Assembly: GCA_019633425.1 (NCBI GenBank)
Contig: WSUB01000192.1
Location: forward strand, 1-64,000
Direction of reading: 5' to 3'
DNA length: 64,000 nt
DNA from: Tulasnella sp. 424
Taxonomy: Eukaryota; Basidiomycota; Agaricomycetes; Cantharellales; Tulasnellaceae
Shown here: in pieces, positions 24,175-36,307 of the stretch
Numbering within the stretch: position 1 is the first letter of the stretch
Layout of the letters: each line of letters starts with the position of its first letter
Notes under the pieces: model-generated
The model's input: the letters and a program-made list of their open reading frames with translations, nothing else
Told to the model about the DNA's origin: nothing
Database searches by the model: none
Made by a program: the position numbers and the translations under genes

Positions 24175-24415
24175 GCACTACACTAGTTTGAGATGGTGGA
24201 GGAATACCCTCCGAGTCGCCGGTTTAGCTATTGTTCATACTTGTTTGCGTTGTGTTTGTTCATGTACCACGCATCACAATCTTGGCTTGGACCACTGTTC
24301 TCGGTTTACCTCCTCTCATTTCTCTCGACCTCTTAAAGTCGAGCAAGACCCGCAAAACTCCTTGCAGGAGTGAAGCTAGAGCTGGTCTGCTAGTGAATTC
24401 AGCTCTACGAACCCA

Positions 24416-27400
24416 ATGGACTCCCTTTTTCGTAGGAAAGAAAGGCATCGCACACGGCAATCTTCCCAATCCAGCACAGGTGTCGGCGGCGTTCCGTATG
24501 ACAAGCTCTCTCAGTCGGGAAAGTCCCCAATCCCAGTCGCTACTCTCGGACCAAATCTTCGCCAGAGTGGAGGAAACGTCAATATTTCAGCTCCAGTTAC
24601 CAACCCCACTCTCACGAACGAAGGCACCGATCTAAACTATGGACGCCCAGGGAAAGCCGTCGTCAGCGGTAGCGGGTGGATGGATATGCCAGTCCCAGAA
24701 CCATATAGACCCAATACCTACAATGGCAATTCGTCGATGAGCCCAGGTTCACCGCCAACGCAGGGGAATACGTCGTGGGCAGGCTCATCGTCACCGTTCA
24801 ACGTGGACCCGGCAACATCTTCTGCCGCTCTAGCGTCTTCCAGGGCATCCAACCGAAGTGATATTTCTTCCAATGCCAGCGTTATCATGGCAACACCAGG
24901 ACCCTCCCGGACGACTAGAAGGCCTGCTGGTTCATCCGACACAACTTCTGTTGTCACCAGCCCTCGCCCAGGCTCATCGACTACAGGCCGACCTGCTTCA
25001 AATGCCTCGAAAGCTGAATACAGAATCTCGGGATACGCCCCTTCGACATCATCGGCTACTTCGGATTCGCATCATTCCTACCACTCCCACCACTCCCATC
25101 ACTCTGGAATCTCCAAGTTGCTTCATCGGGATGAAGAACCACAACCTCCACAGGAGGAGCTTGATCAGATGTTTTACGAGGTTATGCAAGCCCGGGGGAT
25201 GAACGATGATGACATGGCCAAAATGAGTGCAGGGATGAGGTGGAAGCTGGTCCAGGAGCACCGCCGTATGGAAGGTCGAAGGGGCACAGTCACGGGACCA
25301 GGGCAAGTAGTAGGTCCACCCGAACAAGGCTCTCCGGAGTGGTATCTCAAGAAGTTAGTGGATGGAACTATCACTCCCAAAGACGTTAGTGGTTTGGGCG
25401 TTTCTCTGAGAACAGGCTCTATTCCGTAAGTGCACCTTCTGTTCTGTCGAGCTGATATTAAAGCGGGTCTTCTTATTCGTAGATGGGCGAGAGACTTCGT
25501 GGCTTCCCAGGGTGTATCTGCTTTGGGAAATGCTTTGCATGTCATCAATAGGAAAGGTCCCAATCGGTAGGCATCATTTTCTCAAGTGAAGAGACTGCGT
25601 TTGAGCCTAATCCTGCGATCATAGGAGGGAACTGGATAATAATCTCGAGTATGAGCTCACGAAATGTATCCGGCAAGTCGTCAACATGACTGTGAGTTAT
25701 ATACCACCTTCATGTAGGAAGCTTCCTGACCTATTTTTACAGCCGACTTTGGGGGAAGAATATACTGTTACTCGCCAGACCATCGGATACATTACCTGCT
25801 CCCTCAACTCACCCAACATCGGAACTCGTCGCGCCATCTCCGAAATTCTGTTCTTCTTCCACAGAGTGAACGAGATGTTCCATGAATTCGTCTTGGACGG
25901 ATTTTCTATGCTCAGTGCTGCCAACAACGAGACGGGCGTCTATGATTACTGGATGAAGAGCTTTGAAGCCGCTCTCGATGGAAGAGGGAAGATGGGAAGT
26001 TTGGTGGGAGCTAGCTCTGAAGTACGCAAGACCGCAGGCCCAGATAGCGCTTTGAATGAATACGCCGTAAGTCCGGAAGTCAGCATAGAATCGCGCCGAA
26101 CCGCTAACTCGGGTACCAGTTCGCAACCGTAGTGCTCATCATCGACGTTCTTCAAGCGTTTGATGACCTACACACTCGCATTCACAATCGCACTGAGATG
26201 GAAAGAGCTGGTCTCAGGCGGATCATCGAGAAGTGCAAGGCGTTCGGAGTTGAGGCGCTCGACAAACAGCTGAAATACTACGAAGACCTTGATGCGGAGG
26301 ACCGCAGTCAGCTACTCCAGGATGAAGATGCCGGCCTTTTGCGTTCGTTCTCAGACCCACAAGACATCTACGCAACCTTGTTGCGGAGCGTCGAAAATAC
26401 GCCTGCCCAGCCTTACTTCCTATCCGCCCTCCAGCACTTGCTACTTATCCGGGCAGACGATGAAGTGCGGGTGCGGTACTTCCAGCTGATCGACCACTTG
26501 ATTACGTCGGTGGTTATGGACAAGAAGCCAGGGTTTCGGGAAGGGTTATCAGACACGATTGGCGTTTCCGTTGCACGACTCGTCGCCCAGTTTGGAGAGC
26601 AAGAGCGTGCCCAAAAGGCTGAGGATGAGACTGCCGCTGTCCGCGCGGAACTCGCCCGCATAGTATCGGAGAAAGAGTTATTGGAGGACGAACTTCAAAA
26701 CAGCGGAGAGGGACGGGTTGGACAACTTCGCGATAAACTCCAAGCTACCGAAGAACGACTCGCCGTGGCCAGGCAGCAAGTGGAACACTACAAGCAGAAA
26801 CTCGCCGAGGAAAAGCAAAAGTTTGATGATCGCATTGAGCAGCTCGAAGCGCAGATCCTCGAACTTTTTAGGCAGGTCCGGAGCATAGACGATATCAGGA
26901 TGATTGAAGAGACCAGCCAACAAGAGGAGCTCACCGGCGAGCAAATGATTGGCACCTTCATCAAGACTATGGAGCGTACCAAGACGTTCAGTATTCTCGA
27001 AGGCAGAACCCCGAAGCGTGGAGGGAAAATCCGGCGAAGTTCTACGAACCCGCAGGCCATCGCGGAGGATATCGGTGACGACGTGGATGGCGCCGAGGAC
27101 GGCACTGAAATTGTAGACTTGGCGCGAACGCCTCAGCCTAAACGGACGACTCAGGCCCGCCTCCAGCGCGCAAATGGAGGCTCTACAGGAGCTGGCGGGC
27201 TGGGAGGTGGCGGGTCCTCTGGAGCAAATGGCATCCCTAGGGCATCCCAATTCCTGGATGCCGATGACGAGGACGCACATCAGCAGCTCGAGGAGACGAT
27301 GGCATCTGGTGGTGGCGGTAATTTGGTGCGCCGTTACTTTTTATCAGCAATATGTTGGGCCACTAATCCGTCTCTTTAGAGCGTGGGCCAAATCACACCT

Positions 27401-30313
27401 TCTCGAAGTGTTCGCAGCGTGAACGATTCTCCCTCCGAGACATCTCGAAGGACCGCTGTCTCTCGGCAGCGACAAGCTGCGAATGGTCAGGGTACCACTG
27501 GTGGAGGTGCTACTGCTGGTGGACCCGGTGCTCTCAAACCACCGAACTTCCTGTCCGAGTTGCGGAACAAGGTTTCACGAGTAGACGACTTTGACACTGA
27601 AAGCGACTACCCCGTTTCCCGAGGTAGCGGTTACACGGAGGCAAGCAACGACACCTACCCTACGTCGGTTGACTCGACCTCTATCGAGCTGCCTGTTCCT
27701 GGCCTTCCTGGCCCCTCAGGGGGTCAGCAAGGGGGGAGAACTGCCCCGAAGAAGGAAACAACGCCGAAGAAGCTGGTTAGAGTCAAGAGCACTCGCGTAT
27801 CCGGGACGCTCTCCGAACAGCTTGCCAAGAAGATGGCAGTCATGGGTCGCGGTGCTCCAGACTTCGAGGAAGGCAATTCACTTGAGCTCTCAATAGAGGA
27901 GGAGGAAGAACCAAACGAAGAGCGATCCATAACGTCTTCTGTCACCTCACCCCCACCTCCCCCTCCTCCACCACTCCCGACTGCGATCGGTGGGCCGCCG
28001 CCGCCGCCGCCACCTCCACCGCCTCCGCCTCCGCCACCACCATCAAACTTCAACTCCCCTGCAAGCTCTGGACGGGCATTCCCCGTCAGTTCGCCGCCAC
28101 CTCCACCTCCTCCGCCCCCACCCGGTTCCGCTTCCATCATGTCACCTCCAGCGCCTCCGCCTCCTGCCATGTCCCCCTTCGGTTCCCCATTGCCCGTTCC
28201 CGGGTCCGCATTTTCCTCAGGCTTCGGTGTTAACAATTTCTTAAACGGATTCCAAGGCAGTCGGAAGGACATATGGATGACCCCGGGCACGAAGATGAAG
28301 CAACTTCAATGGGACAAGGTTCCTCAGACTGCAGTTGCCAAGACCCTGTGGCAAGCTGATACTCCTGACAAGGAGAAAGAGTGGCTGAACAAATTGAAAG
28401 ACGAAGGGATTCTTAGGCAGATGGAGGAAGATTTCCATGCTAAGCAAACCGTTATCAACCTCATGGGTAGGGTCGAATCACTACGATCATTTGGCTCGGC
28501 TAAAAGATACTTCACAAACAGCTCGTCAGAAGAAAGCCGAACTCAAGAGCGTCCTGGACCCAACAACGAAGAAGCACGTCGGTGAGTAGAAGAACGTATA
28601 TACATTCTTATGGTCGAAGCCTTAACTGTCCTACAGAAATTATCATCAAATTGCATAACGACCTGAGCCCAGAGCAGATTGCGGCCAAGATCAGAAACTT
28701 CGACCCCAAGTTCTGTCAGCTCGCTTTCCTCAAGGAGATGAAGCCCTTCTTACCTAGTCCGGAACAAATCGGCAAGCTTAATGTGTATCGCAACGCATCT
28801 GAGGACGAACTCTCCGAACTCCACTCTTCCGACCGCCTCATGGTTCAATTAATTAAGATCGATAGGCTCGGCCAGCGATGGGATTGCATGCTGTACAAGG
28901 CCAATTTCGAGGAGCAAGTAACACTTCTGGAAGAGGTATTTATTCCCCGAGTTCGGCAGAGGCTGTATGCTAACAAATCCTGTTCAGGGTGCTAGGAAAC
29001 TATATGAAGCTAGCGAGTCCTTGCTTGGTGCGGAGAACTTTAAGGAAGTCATGAGGGTTGGTCTCTTATTCTCGTTACCTGTTACTCTTCTAACGTCATT
29101 GGCTGCTAGCTTATTCTGTTGATCGGTAATTACATGAACAACACTGGTCACAAAGGTGGTGCTTTTGGCTTCAAAGTCAGCAGTATTAACAAGGTTCGTG
29201 GCTTTGGCTCCGTCGTACTGCACATTAACTGATCATAGAGTCCGTGCAGCTGGTGGATACCAAGTCCGTCAACAACACGACTCTACTTCATTTCCTCGAG
29301 CGGACGATCCACAAGGAATTCCCGGCAATGGAAACGTTCCTTGACGAGCTAGCGAAACCTGCTGAAGCGTATCGAGGTGCGGGCTTTAAGATGTCAGGCA
29401 CCTACGCTTTGTGCTAACGCTACCTGTGTATCGTTCTAAGTGAACCTCCAAGAGCTACGAAAAGGCCTAGGCGAACTTCGTACCGGTCTCAAGACGATCC
29501 GCAACGAGCTTGAGCAGTATTTCAACACAGTAGAAGCGAAGGAGGCCGACAATGCATACGGTAAACGCATGTGGCGATTCCATGCTGAAGCAACCGAGAG
29601 ACTGGCGGAATTGGGGGATGATGTCACTCTGGCGGACACAAAATTCTCCGACGTCCTCAAACACTATGGCGAAGATGAGAAGAACATGCAATCGTCAGAC
29701 TTCTTTGGGATTTACAAAACATTTGTCACATCATACAAGGTGTGTGCTCACCCGTCTGCCACAATTAAGTAAAAAACTAACGATAAGCATCCAACCTCAG
29801 AGGTGCCAAAACGACAATCGGGAAATCGACAAGGAGAAGGAAGCCCAAATTCGACGCGAACAAGCCACTAAAGAGTTCCAAGCAGCAAGAGCTGAAGCCG
29901 CCGCTGCGAGAGCGGCCGAGGGTGAAGGCGATGCGTCGTTGGACGCGTTGCTGGAGAACCTCAAGAACGGACCCATTGTCCGGAGAAGCAAGAAACGAAC
30001 ACCCGGCATCACTCCCGAAACTTCACCGCAGCCCGTTGACAACCCAGATGCTCCCGCAGCCAAAGCTATGGACATGCTGGCGGCTCTCAAGACTGGCGGT
30101 CTGGGTGCCTTCGTTCCTCCGTCGCCCCGAAGCGAAAGACTAGGATCGGGTCGACGCCGCATCCGACCTTCAGGTCTGTCCATCTCGAGCTCAGCGGCAG
30201 ACCTTGAAGACAGCGAATCCGTGAGCAGTGCTGGGCACTCCAGACACGGGACAAGATCAACGATATTTGAAGAGGAGCTCCCAACTCCCAACGGCGAGGC
30301 ATCCGAAACCTAG
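24416..30313 (+). CDS. Diaphanous-type formin
   Basis: An actin nucleator and elongator for septa, cables and polarised growth. The domains are complete and in order: a Ser-rich N-terminus (MDSLFRRKERHR), GBD/FH3 (about 25150-26600, including DELDQMFYEVMQARGMNDDD-like and MRWKLVQEH), a coiled coil (26590-26900), an FH1 poly-proline run (about 27945-28190, several blocks of 6-14 Pro), FH2 (DIWMTPGTKMKQLQWDKVP at about 28270, LIGNYMN near 29117), and a C-terminal DAD (DALLENLKNGPIVRRSKKR near 29940-30000) before an Arg/Ser tail ending at 30313. The GBD plus DAD pair implies Rho-GTPase-controlled autoinhibition. Length is near 1,700 residues, usual for Bni1/SepA-type fungal formins. Confidence 0.93.
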
Positions 30314-30629
30314 ATTAAACACTCCAACAGCACACTTTGGCTTCTCGCTATCCTCACACTTTGCTCAGATTCATCTCATTTCACTCAAGCCGCACCGCAT
30401 CCAAGCTCAATCGTGTTACAACTGGTTCATCCTCGCTTTCTTCGCACACCAGAAACTCGCTCCCACTCGTTAATCATATGTATCGTACCATGATCTACTA
30501 GGCATTCTTTCCTCGCCTCCTGCTTTTCCTTCTTCTTTCTACTTTCTTCGCATTATTCCTGCTTCCGACGTTAGACGGACTTAGTCGGCCTTTTTCTATC
30601 GTTTTTGGCCCGTTCGGCTTTATTATCTC

Positions 30630-32196
30630 ATGCCTTTACTTACTCTAAGCAGAGCTCTATCCCTTGGATTCCGATCTCGTGCACTGCGCTCCGCCAGCAT
30701 GGCTACTCAGTCGTTTGATATCGCATTGATCCAATTGGGCAACGTCACCAGTTCCAAGGAAAAGAACCTGCAGCATGCCCGTGAGATGGTCGCGAAAGCT
30801 GCTGCCGGAGATGGCAGTTTCAAACCTCGAGTGGTAGTCCTACCGGTATGAAGTGCTTGCTCACCGAGCCACGCAAGGCCTGGTTCATGAACTCGGGCTG
30901 CAGGAATGTTTCAACTCTCCATACGGTGTCAAGTACTTCCCTGAGTACGCTGAGAAAATCGGCTTCAAGAATGACCAGCCGTACGATGTCGAAAAAGGCG
31001 AGAGCGAGAGCGTCAAGATGTTGAGCTCCGTGGCTAAGGAGACCGGCGTGTGGCTTATTGGAGGTGAGTTGGATTTTCGAATCCCCGCCACGACGTTCCA
31101 CCTGCTCAGCCCATCCACACAACAGGATCCATCCCGGAACGAGACACCTCCGATGACAAGGTGTTGTACAATACTTCGACCATCTACTCCCCAGAGGGTC
31201 TGTCTTGTTCATTCGGACGAGTGTCGATGAGCCGCTGATACGCTGTCTCATCTAGGCAAGTTGGTCGGTATCCACCGGAAGGTGCATCTCTTCGACATCG
31301 ACATACCCGGCAAGATCACCTTCCAAGTACGTGCCACTTGTTATTGATCGGATTCTGTCCCGGGAGATGTCTGACCCTTGGGCGATACCTACTCCTGCAA
31401 CAGGAAAGCAAAGTCCTTACTGGTGGCAGCCAGCTAACCCAAATTGACACCGGTATGGTAACCCTTCCCCCGCGGAGCTCGCCACCGCGTCATAACCTGA
31501 TATCATCACCTCACAATTAGATGTCGGACGACTGGGCGTTGGGATTTGCTATGATGTCCGTTTCCCCGAGCTTGCTATGGTGGCAGCTCGGCAAGGATGT
31601 GCGGCAATGATTTACCCAGGAGCGTTCAACCTCACAACTGGGCCTTTGCATTGGGAGTTGCTTGCAAGAGGACGGTGAGCGCCCATATGGCCGCCGCGAG
31701 TCCACCCCCTTTGCCCCTAACTCGTACCGGAATCACTTTACAGGGCTGTGGATAACCAAATATACATCGCTATGTGCAGCCCAGCCCGAGACACGAGCGC
31801 CGATTACCACGCGGTACGTATTCATTTATTCCGTCACTACGAGCCCGTTCCACTGACGCGCGCCTGCTCTCCTTTATTCAGTGGGGTCATTCCATGCTCG
31901 TAGACCCCCTAGGTAAAGTCGTAGCCGAAGCTGACGAAAATGAGCGGATTGTCTATGCCCGAATTGGTATGACTCTATCCTTGTCACATTCCCCTTTCAT
32001 ACTTGGCTGACTGACCTTCGAACCCCCTCTCCACTCCAACGCTGTTCGATCTTCCTGCGAACCTCCCTCCCCCGCCGCCCCACCCACTTCTTCGCGCGTG
32101 GCGAAAACAGATCCAGAGGCAATCAAGGAAGCACGTAAGAACATCCCCGTGACGACTCAAAGGCGGTTCGATGTGTATCCGGACGTATCCGCGTGA
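30630..32196 (+). CDS. Nitrilase-family omega-amidase (NIT2/Nit3-like)
   Basis: A carbon-nitrogen hydrolase expected to deamidate alpha-ketoglutaramate or related omega-amides. The Glu-Lys-Cys triad is visible: [13 protein letters not shown] (Glu, with the exon junction just before it), [12 protein letters not shown] (Lys, about 31265-31300) and [11 protein letters not shown] (Cys, about 31540-31575). Other family blocks are [44 protein letters not shown] and [16 protein letters not shown]. The end is [11 protein letters not shown] and a TGA at 32194-32196. The upstream ATG at 30630 adds an Arg/Ser/Leu presequence ([17 protein letters not shown]), suggesting mitochondrial import. An internal start at 30702 would give a cytosolic form. 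Seven or eight short introns. Confidence 0.9.
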
Positions 32197-33013
32197 GGCT
32201 AAATAACGATGATGATGTATGTAGTCTACATTAACAAAATAACGACCCGCGGATATCGGAAATCAACTCGGAAAGGAATCTCGGTAATTCGGACACGGGA
32301 AGGCGCTTTATAAGGGAAAGGGGTGCAAAGAGGAGGGCCAAAGTTCCGATCCTTCCTTAGCACAGGCCAATTTCACCGTACTATTGCCGCTCACCGCAGT
32401 TCGGTAGCCTACCGAAACTTTGCACTAAACCTTGTGCGATAAGTCCAGATCGTCTTGGTTTTTACCCACACTGGAAACGAGGCGGGGGCATTTCGAACCG
32501 GCGTGTGGAAGCTACTTTACCATATCAGGCAGGTACAGACCTGTGGGCGCACATCTACTCGATTCGCCCAATCAACGCAATCAGTTCGGAAAAGAAGAAG
32601 TTTCACTCTCTTCATTCATTATCAATCGAAATGAAGGGCTCCGAGCTAAAGTAGGGTACAAAGTAAACTAAAAGTTGTAATCAACGGACGAAGAGAGCGA
32701 AAAAGGGTAAGAAAAAGTGTTCCGTTGATACGGGTATGAATGACTATTCGAACTAGAGTACACGAAAAGGGGGAGAACGAAAAACAAAAAGCAAAGCAAA
32801 TGCAACATGCGAGGAGGGGGAGTTGTAAGAGAAATCTTAAGATGCAAAGAGTTGATGGTACAGGGGAGATCTTAATGCAGTAAAAGGCAATAAAAAATGA
32901 CGTTCGAACCCGAAAAAAAAAGAAAAAGCAAAAGCATGGAGGTTTGAATGAGTTGTCGAAAGCGAAGAATGATGGAGTTATAAAGGGTCCCCGAAAGAAC
33001 AAAGTGAGGCAGT
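32197..33013. other. Convergent 3' intergenic region
   Basis: 817 bp lie between the stop codons of the omega-amidase and the USP-like gene. The region is A-rich on the plus strand near 32750-32930. I see no gene or clear repeat. Confidence 0.5.
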
Positions 33014-34755
33014 TTAGGCTTCTTCGCGACGTCGGTAGAAGAGGAGGTCGGCGTTGGGGGTCTGCAAAAATTGAGAGCAACAGGTAGAGTCAGTCTCTGC
33101 GCCACAATTGACATAGAGATCAGGAAAGAAACGTACCACAACCTCTCTCAAATCCTTAACTTCCCTGCTGACACCAGTGGCGGCGTCAAACATCGCCCAT
33201 TTTCCTTGACCCTCCTGAACAGGATCCTTGGCGTACACGCGATACCTGTTCTCCTTGACACACTCCCTCACAGCGAAAAGGTCGTACATCTCCGCTTCAT
33301 CTTCAGAGCCGAGCGAAGGGCGTGACGCAGTGAGCTCGTCGTCCGCGAACTCGTCTTCGCCGGATTCCGAGGAGAGGTCGTACGGCAGGGAAGTGGACGA
33401 CGAAGACGACAAGCGGGAGGAGGACGAGGTGGACGAACGGGCTTCTCCGTTGAATTTGCCCAAGTCGAGGGATTCGACGGGGTAGTCGACGGGGACTTGC
33501 GTGCTGAGGGGCGTCATGCCTGCGAGACCACCGCCAAAAGCGGAGCCGGGGAGCGATACCGAGTGAGATCGGGAGAGACGGCGGGCCATCGTAGGTGGGC
33601 TGTTGGTCCTGCTTGAAGAGGCGGATGAAGAGCCCGTCGATGATGGCGATGCGGTGGAGTTTTGGGAGGTGGTGGATGGGAGTTGGAAGATGATCGTTGA
33701 AGGCAAGCTCCAAATCTTCCTCGTCTCGGTGTGTTGCGTGTACTGCTGACAAGCGCGGCAGTACTGCTGCCTCTCTTGCACCGTAGGCTTTTCGTACGCC
33801 TTCAAGAGCGCCGACAAGGTTGGCTTCTTGGTCCCTTCCCTCTTGGGCGGAGCGGCCAAGGGCAACACCGAGAATCCTTCAAACCTCGCGGTATTCTCCT
33901 CGCAACCCTCACCACCACACAGCGTCTTGACGCAAACCAGTCCTTCAAACACGTCCCTCACGATCGAGTCTTCCTGGATGTTCTGCATGTTCCTCAAGAA
34001 CCCAGCATGCCTCCGGAGTCCCTCGTCGAACCCTTCGTCGTCGAACGCGGAAAGCTGGTACGGCGAGCGGAGGTAAGTGGGTTGATCGGAAGTGTATTCT
34101 CCCTCGTTGAGAGCGATGTGCAGCGATCGGAGGAGGTGCGAGACGGCTTGGGCGCCGGTGAGGTTGGAAGGTGAGCCGGAAGGGTTGACGAGCGTGGCGT
34201 TGGTCGAGACTGGGCTGCTGGAGAGCGGTGGACTTGCGGGTCGGCTGACGGGGCTCGAGGACAGTGGGGTCGGGGCTGCAGTGGCACTGGGAGTCGTCCG
34301 CTTGAGGATGGCTTGGAAGACGGACAAGTCCAGGGACGGCGCAGATAGAGGCGCTTGACCGGCGGACGGCCAGAAGAACTGAGCGGTCGATGCGAATGCG
34401 TCGATTACAGCTCGGTGGTACTTGCTATCCACATCTTCGTCGAGATATTCACCGGCTGTTGTTGGGCGGCATGTTGTTGATTGACGGGCGTTCGGTATTT
34501 GGTTAGTCCGAGGGGTATCGTGACCAGGCACCGTCCGAACAGCGCAGCGCGCGACAAACGGCGGGCACGTCGAGGTCACCGGACGTTGACAAAGCCAGAA
34601 AGATAAGGGGGGGAAGTAAGGGAAATCAAGAGAGTCAGTGATTCTGAACGCCACAAGAGATAAGGCGGGGGGCGTCGCTGGCAAGCCACGTACACAAGAA
34701 GAACTGCGAGAGGTCCGGGGAGTGCAGTAAGCAAACAAGAGATGACGTGAGCCAT
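33014..34755 (-). CDS. USP-fold protein lacking catalytic Cys and His boxes
   Basis: Resembles ubiquitin-specific proteases. It has an N-terminal membrane segment (MAHVISCLLTALPGPLAVLL) and the lead-in SGFVNV that normally precedes the Cys box. The fingers region has paired cysteines (CGGEGC, YCRACQQY), then WSLPSTIIFQLPS, DYPVESLDLGKF and the C-terminal half (YDLFAV, GKWAMFD, ADLLFYRRREEA). Where GNTCxxNSxLQ should follow VNV, around 34590-34490, no frame supplies it. The His-box position reads ENRYRVYAKD (33236-33265), with Arg where GHY has His. Large Ser/Pro-rich insertions separate the blocks. An intron between about 34585 and 34480 is needed and its edges are uncertain. It is probably a pseudo-deubiquitinase. 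The alternative is a misassembled or miscalled first exon. Confidence 0.65.
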
Positions 34756-34915
34756 GCCGTCCTGTGAAAAAATTCCCCAACGGTAGTCAGCATCAATATA
34801 GCCACGCTGGACACGAGGCTAAATGGGAAAGAGGCGGGGGGAGTGGAGAAAGATGCGGGAGAGGCGGAGAACGTTCGATGGAGGAGAAGCGGAAAAGTGC
34901 GAATTGGGGTGCGAC

Positions 34916-35533
34916 TCACTCCTCGGAGAAAGGCCTCGATTTTCCAGCAGAGCTGACGGTGGTCTGATTTGAGAACCTCCTTGCGATACTGGGCCTCTTT
35001 GCCATCGTCAAGCCGTCGTTGGTGCTGGTGGGAGTGTCTGTTCCCGAGGTGTGGGCCATATGGAAGCCAGCCAAGACATTAGCCTTGGGGAAGTCGTTGC
35101 TGTTCCTCCGCTTGGTTTCCCGCTCCAACGCTACCTGGACGTCGTTGATGTACAACGGAGGCTGGCGCAGGTCGAAGTAGCTGCTGGTAGTAGAGCCGGG
35201 GGTGGACGGGGATACGGAGAGCGGTGTGGTCGCTCCTGAGGCGTCTGTTATGGCCGCTGGCGTCGATCCACCACTGTTCGATGCACGCTGGCGTGACACC
35301 CAGTCCTCCAAATGACCGTTGTAAAGTTCAGCAGCGAGACGTAAGCTCTCTGCACGCGGAGATGGCGAGGGGTATTGCTGGGTCATGAGAGGGGAACGTT
35401 CGGTCGGGAGTAAGCCAGCGTTGAGTAATTCGTCGTCTGATGTGGGTGCAAAGCATTCGTGGTAGAGGATTGGGGCGAGGTATTTTGCGAACGCGATGGA
35501 CCCGCCAACGGCTGCTACGATTTCAAGGACCAT
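34916..35533 (-). CDS. Hypothetical protein, single exon
   Basis: A 205-residue protein I do not recognise. The N-terminus is a hydrophobic helix (MVLEIVAAVGGSIAFAKYLA) that could be a membrane anchor. It is followed by an acidic stretch (APTSDDELLNAGLLP), a helical piece (RAESLRLAAELYNGHLEDWV) and a Ser/Thr-rich tail ending RRFSNQTTV and SRPFSEE. The ATG at 35533 is preferred over the in-frame ATG at 35728, because a TATA element at 35741-35749 would place the transcription start downstream of 35728. Splicing into the USP-like gene 160 bp downstream was tested: the GTGAGT at its stop joins out of frame, so I keep two genes. Confidence 0.6.
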   Translation of the reverse strand: MVLEIVAAVGGSIAFAKYLAPILYHECFAPTSDDELLNAGLLPTERSPLMTQQYPSPSPRAESLRLAAELYNGHLEDWVSRQRASNSGGSTPAAITDASGATTPLSVSPSTPGSTTSSYFDLRQPPLYINDVQVALERETKRRNSNDFPKANVLAGFHMAHTSGTDTPTSTNDGLTMAKRPSIARRFSNQTTVSSAGKSRPFSEE

Positions 35534-35740
35534 TATGGTGGTGGTGAAGGAGGAGGTGGTGGTGGTTGTAGTATTATGGGCGAGTAGTTGTAAGAGGCGC
35601 CAGTTGTGGTTGCCGTTGCAGAAGAAATAGAAAGGGGGTTGCTGTGTTTCGGTGGCGTCGGTGCCGGTGTTTATGAAGTAGCGAGGGAGGGATGAGTTTG
35701 AGGGAAAAGGAGAGGGACTGATTCCCAAGAGGTCGAGGAC

Positions 35741-35749
35741 TTTTATATG
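35741..35749 (-). promoter_or_regulatory. TATA box of the hypothetical gene
   Basis: The minus strand reads CATATAAAA here, about 210 bp before the preferred ATG at 35533. Confidence 0.5.
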
Positions 35750-36307
35750 AGGACAGGAGAAATAAAGAAAGTGCCTTACTCATGGAAATAGTTTGAAGTT
35801 AGAGTGGTGTGACCGCCGCGTATTGTGTCAGGGTCCAGCTCGGATCTACTTTCTCCGTCTCCCTCCGCTTTCACCTGTCATCCCTGTGAAACCTTGTTCC
35901 CTTGAGGCCTCGAGTCTGGGTTCCCAATGCTCCCAAACGTTCGTAAGGCCTCATCGGTCAACGTCGAGTGCTAGCGATGACCTCCTTGCCAATCCGGCAC
36001 TTGCGCAGACTTCAGCCGCAACCTACCAGAAACAAGTCACACCACCTCCCCCTTTCGGCAATGCCAGGGGAAGGGCAAGCTAGACGTAAACCTTAGATTT
36101 TTTAACCTCTCTGTGTAGAAAGAGACCCAAGGGAACGCGCGCGTGATTTAGCATCGGACAAGGCACGCGATAAGGCCTTGCATTCCAGAAAATCGCAGCA
36201 GTCGTCCCAGAAGGGCAAGTTTATCCATCATTCCCCCGATAGTACACACGATAGCCTTTGCCCATTCCCATTCCACTACTCGCTGGTCCACCTGCCTATT
36301 GCACTCC
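35750..36307. other. Intergenic region, nothing recognised
   Basis: This lies between the hypothetical gene's core promoter and the 3' end of FRG1. The short open frames here have no recognisable content. Confidence 0.4.

Noticed and set aside
26678..27280. Minus-strand open frame of 200 codons
   Set aside because: It lies opposite formin coding sequence (coiled coil) and has no domain or promoter support.
27724..28290. Minus-strand poly-glycine open frame of 188 codons
   Set aside because: It is antisense of the formin FH1 proline run. The plus-strand formin has complete FH1, FH2 and DAD.
34756..35533. Fusion of the hypothetical gene with the USP-like gene
   Set aside because: The GTGAGT at the stop and the CACAG near 34759 join out of frame and run quickly to a stop.
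35534..35728. N-terminal extension of the hypothetical protein from the ATG at 35728
   Set aside because: The TATA element at 35741-35749 would place transcription start downstream of that ATG, and the extension is low-complexity Ser/Thr/His.
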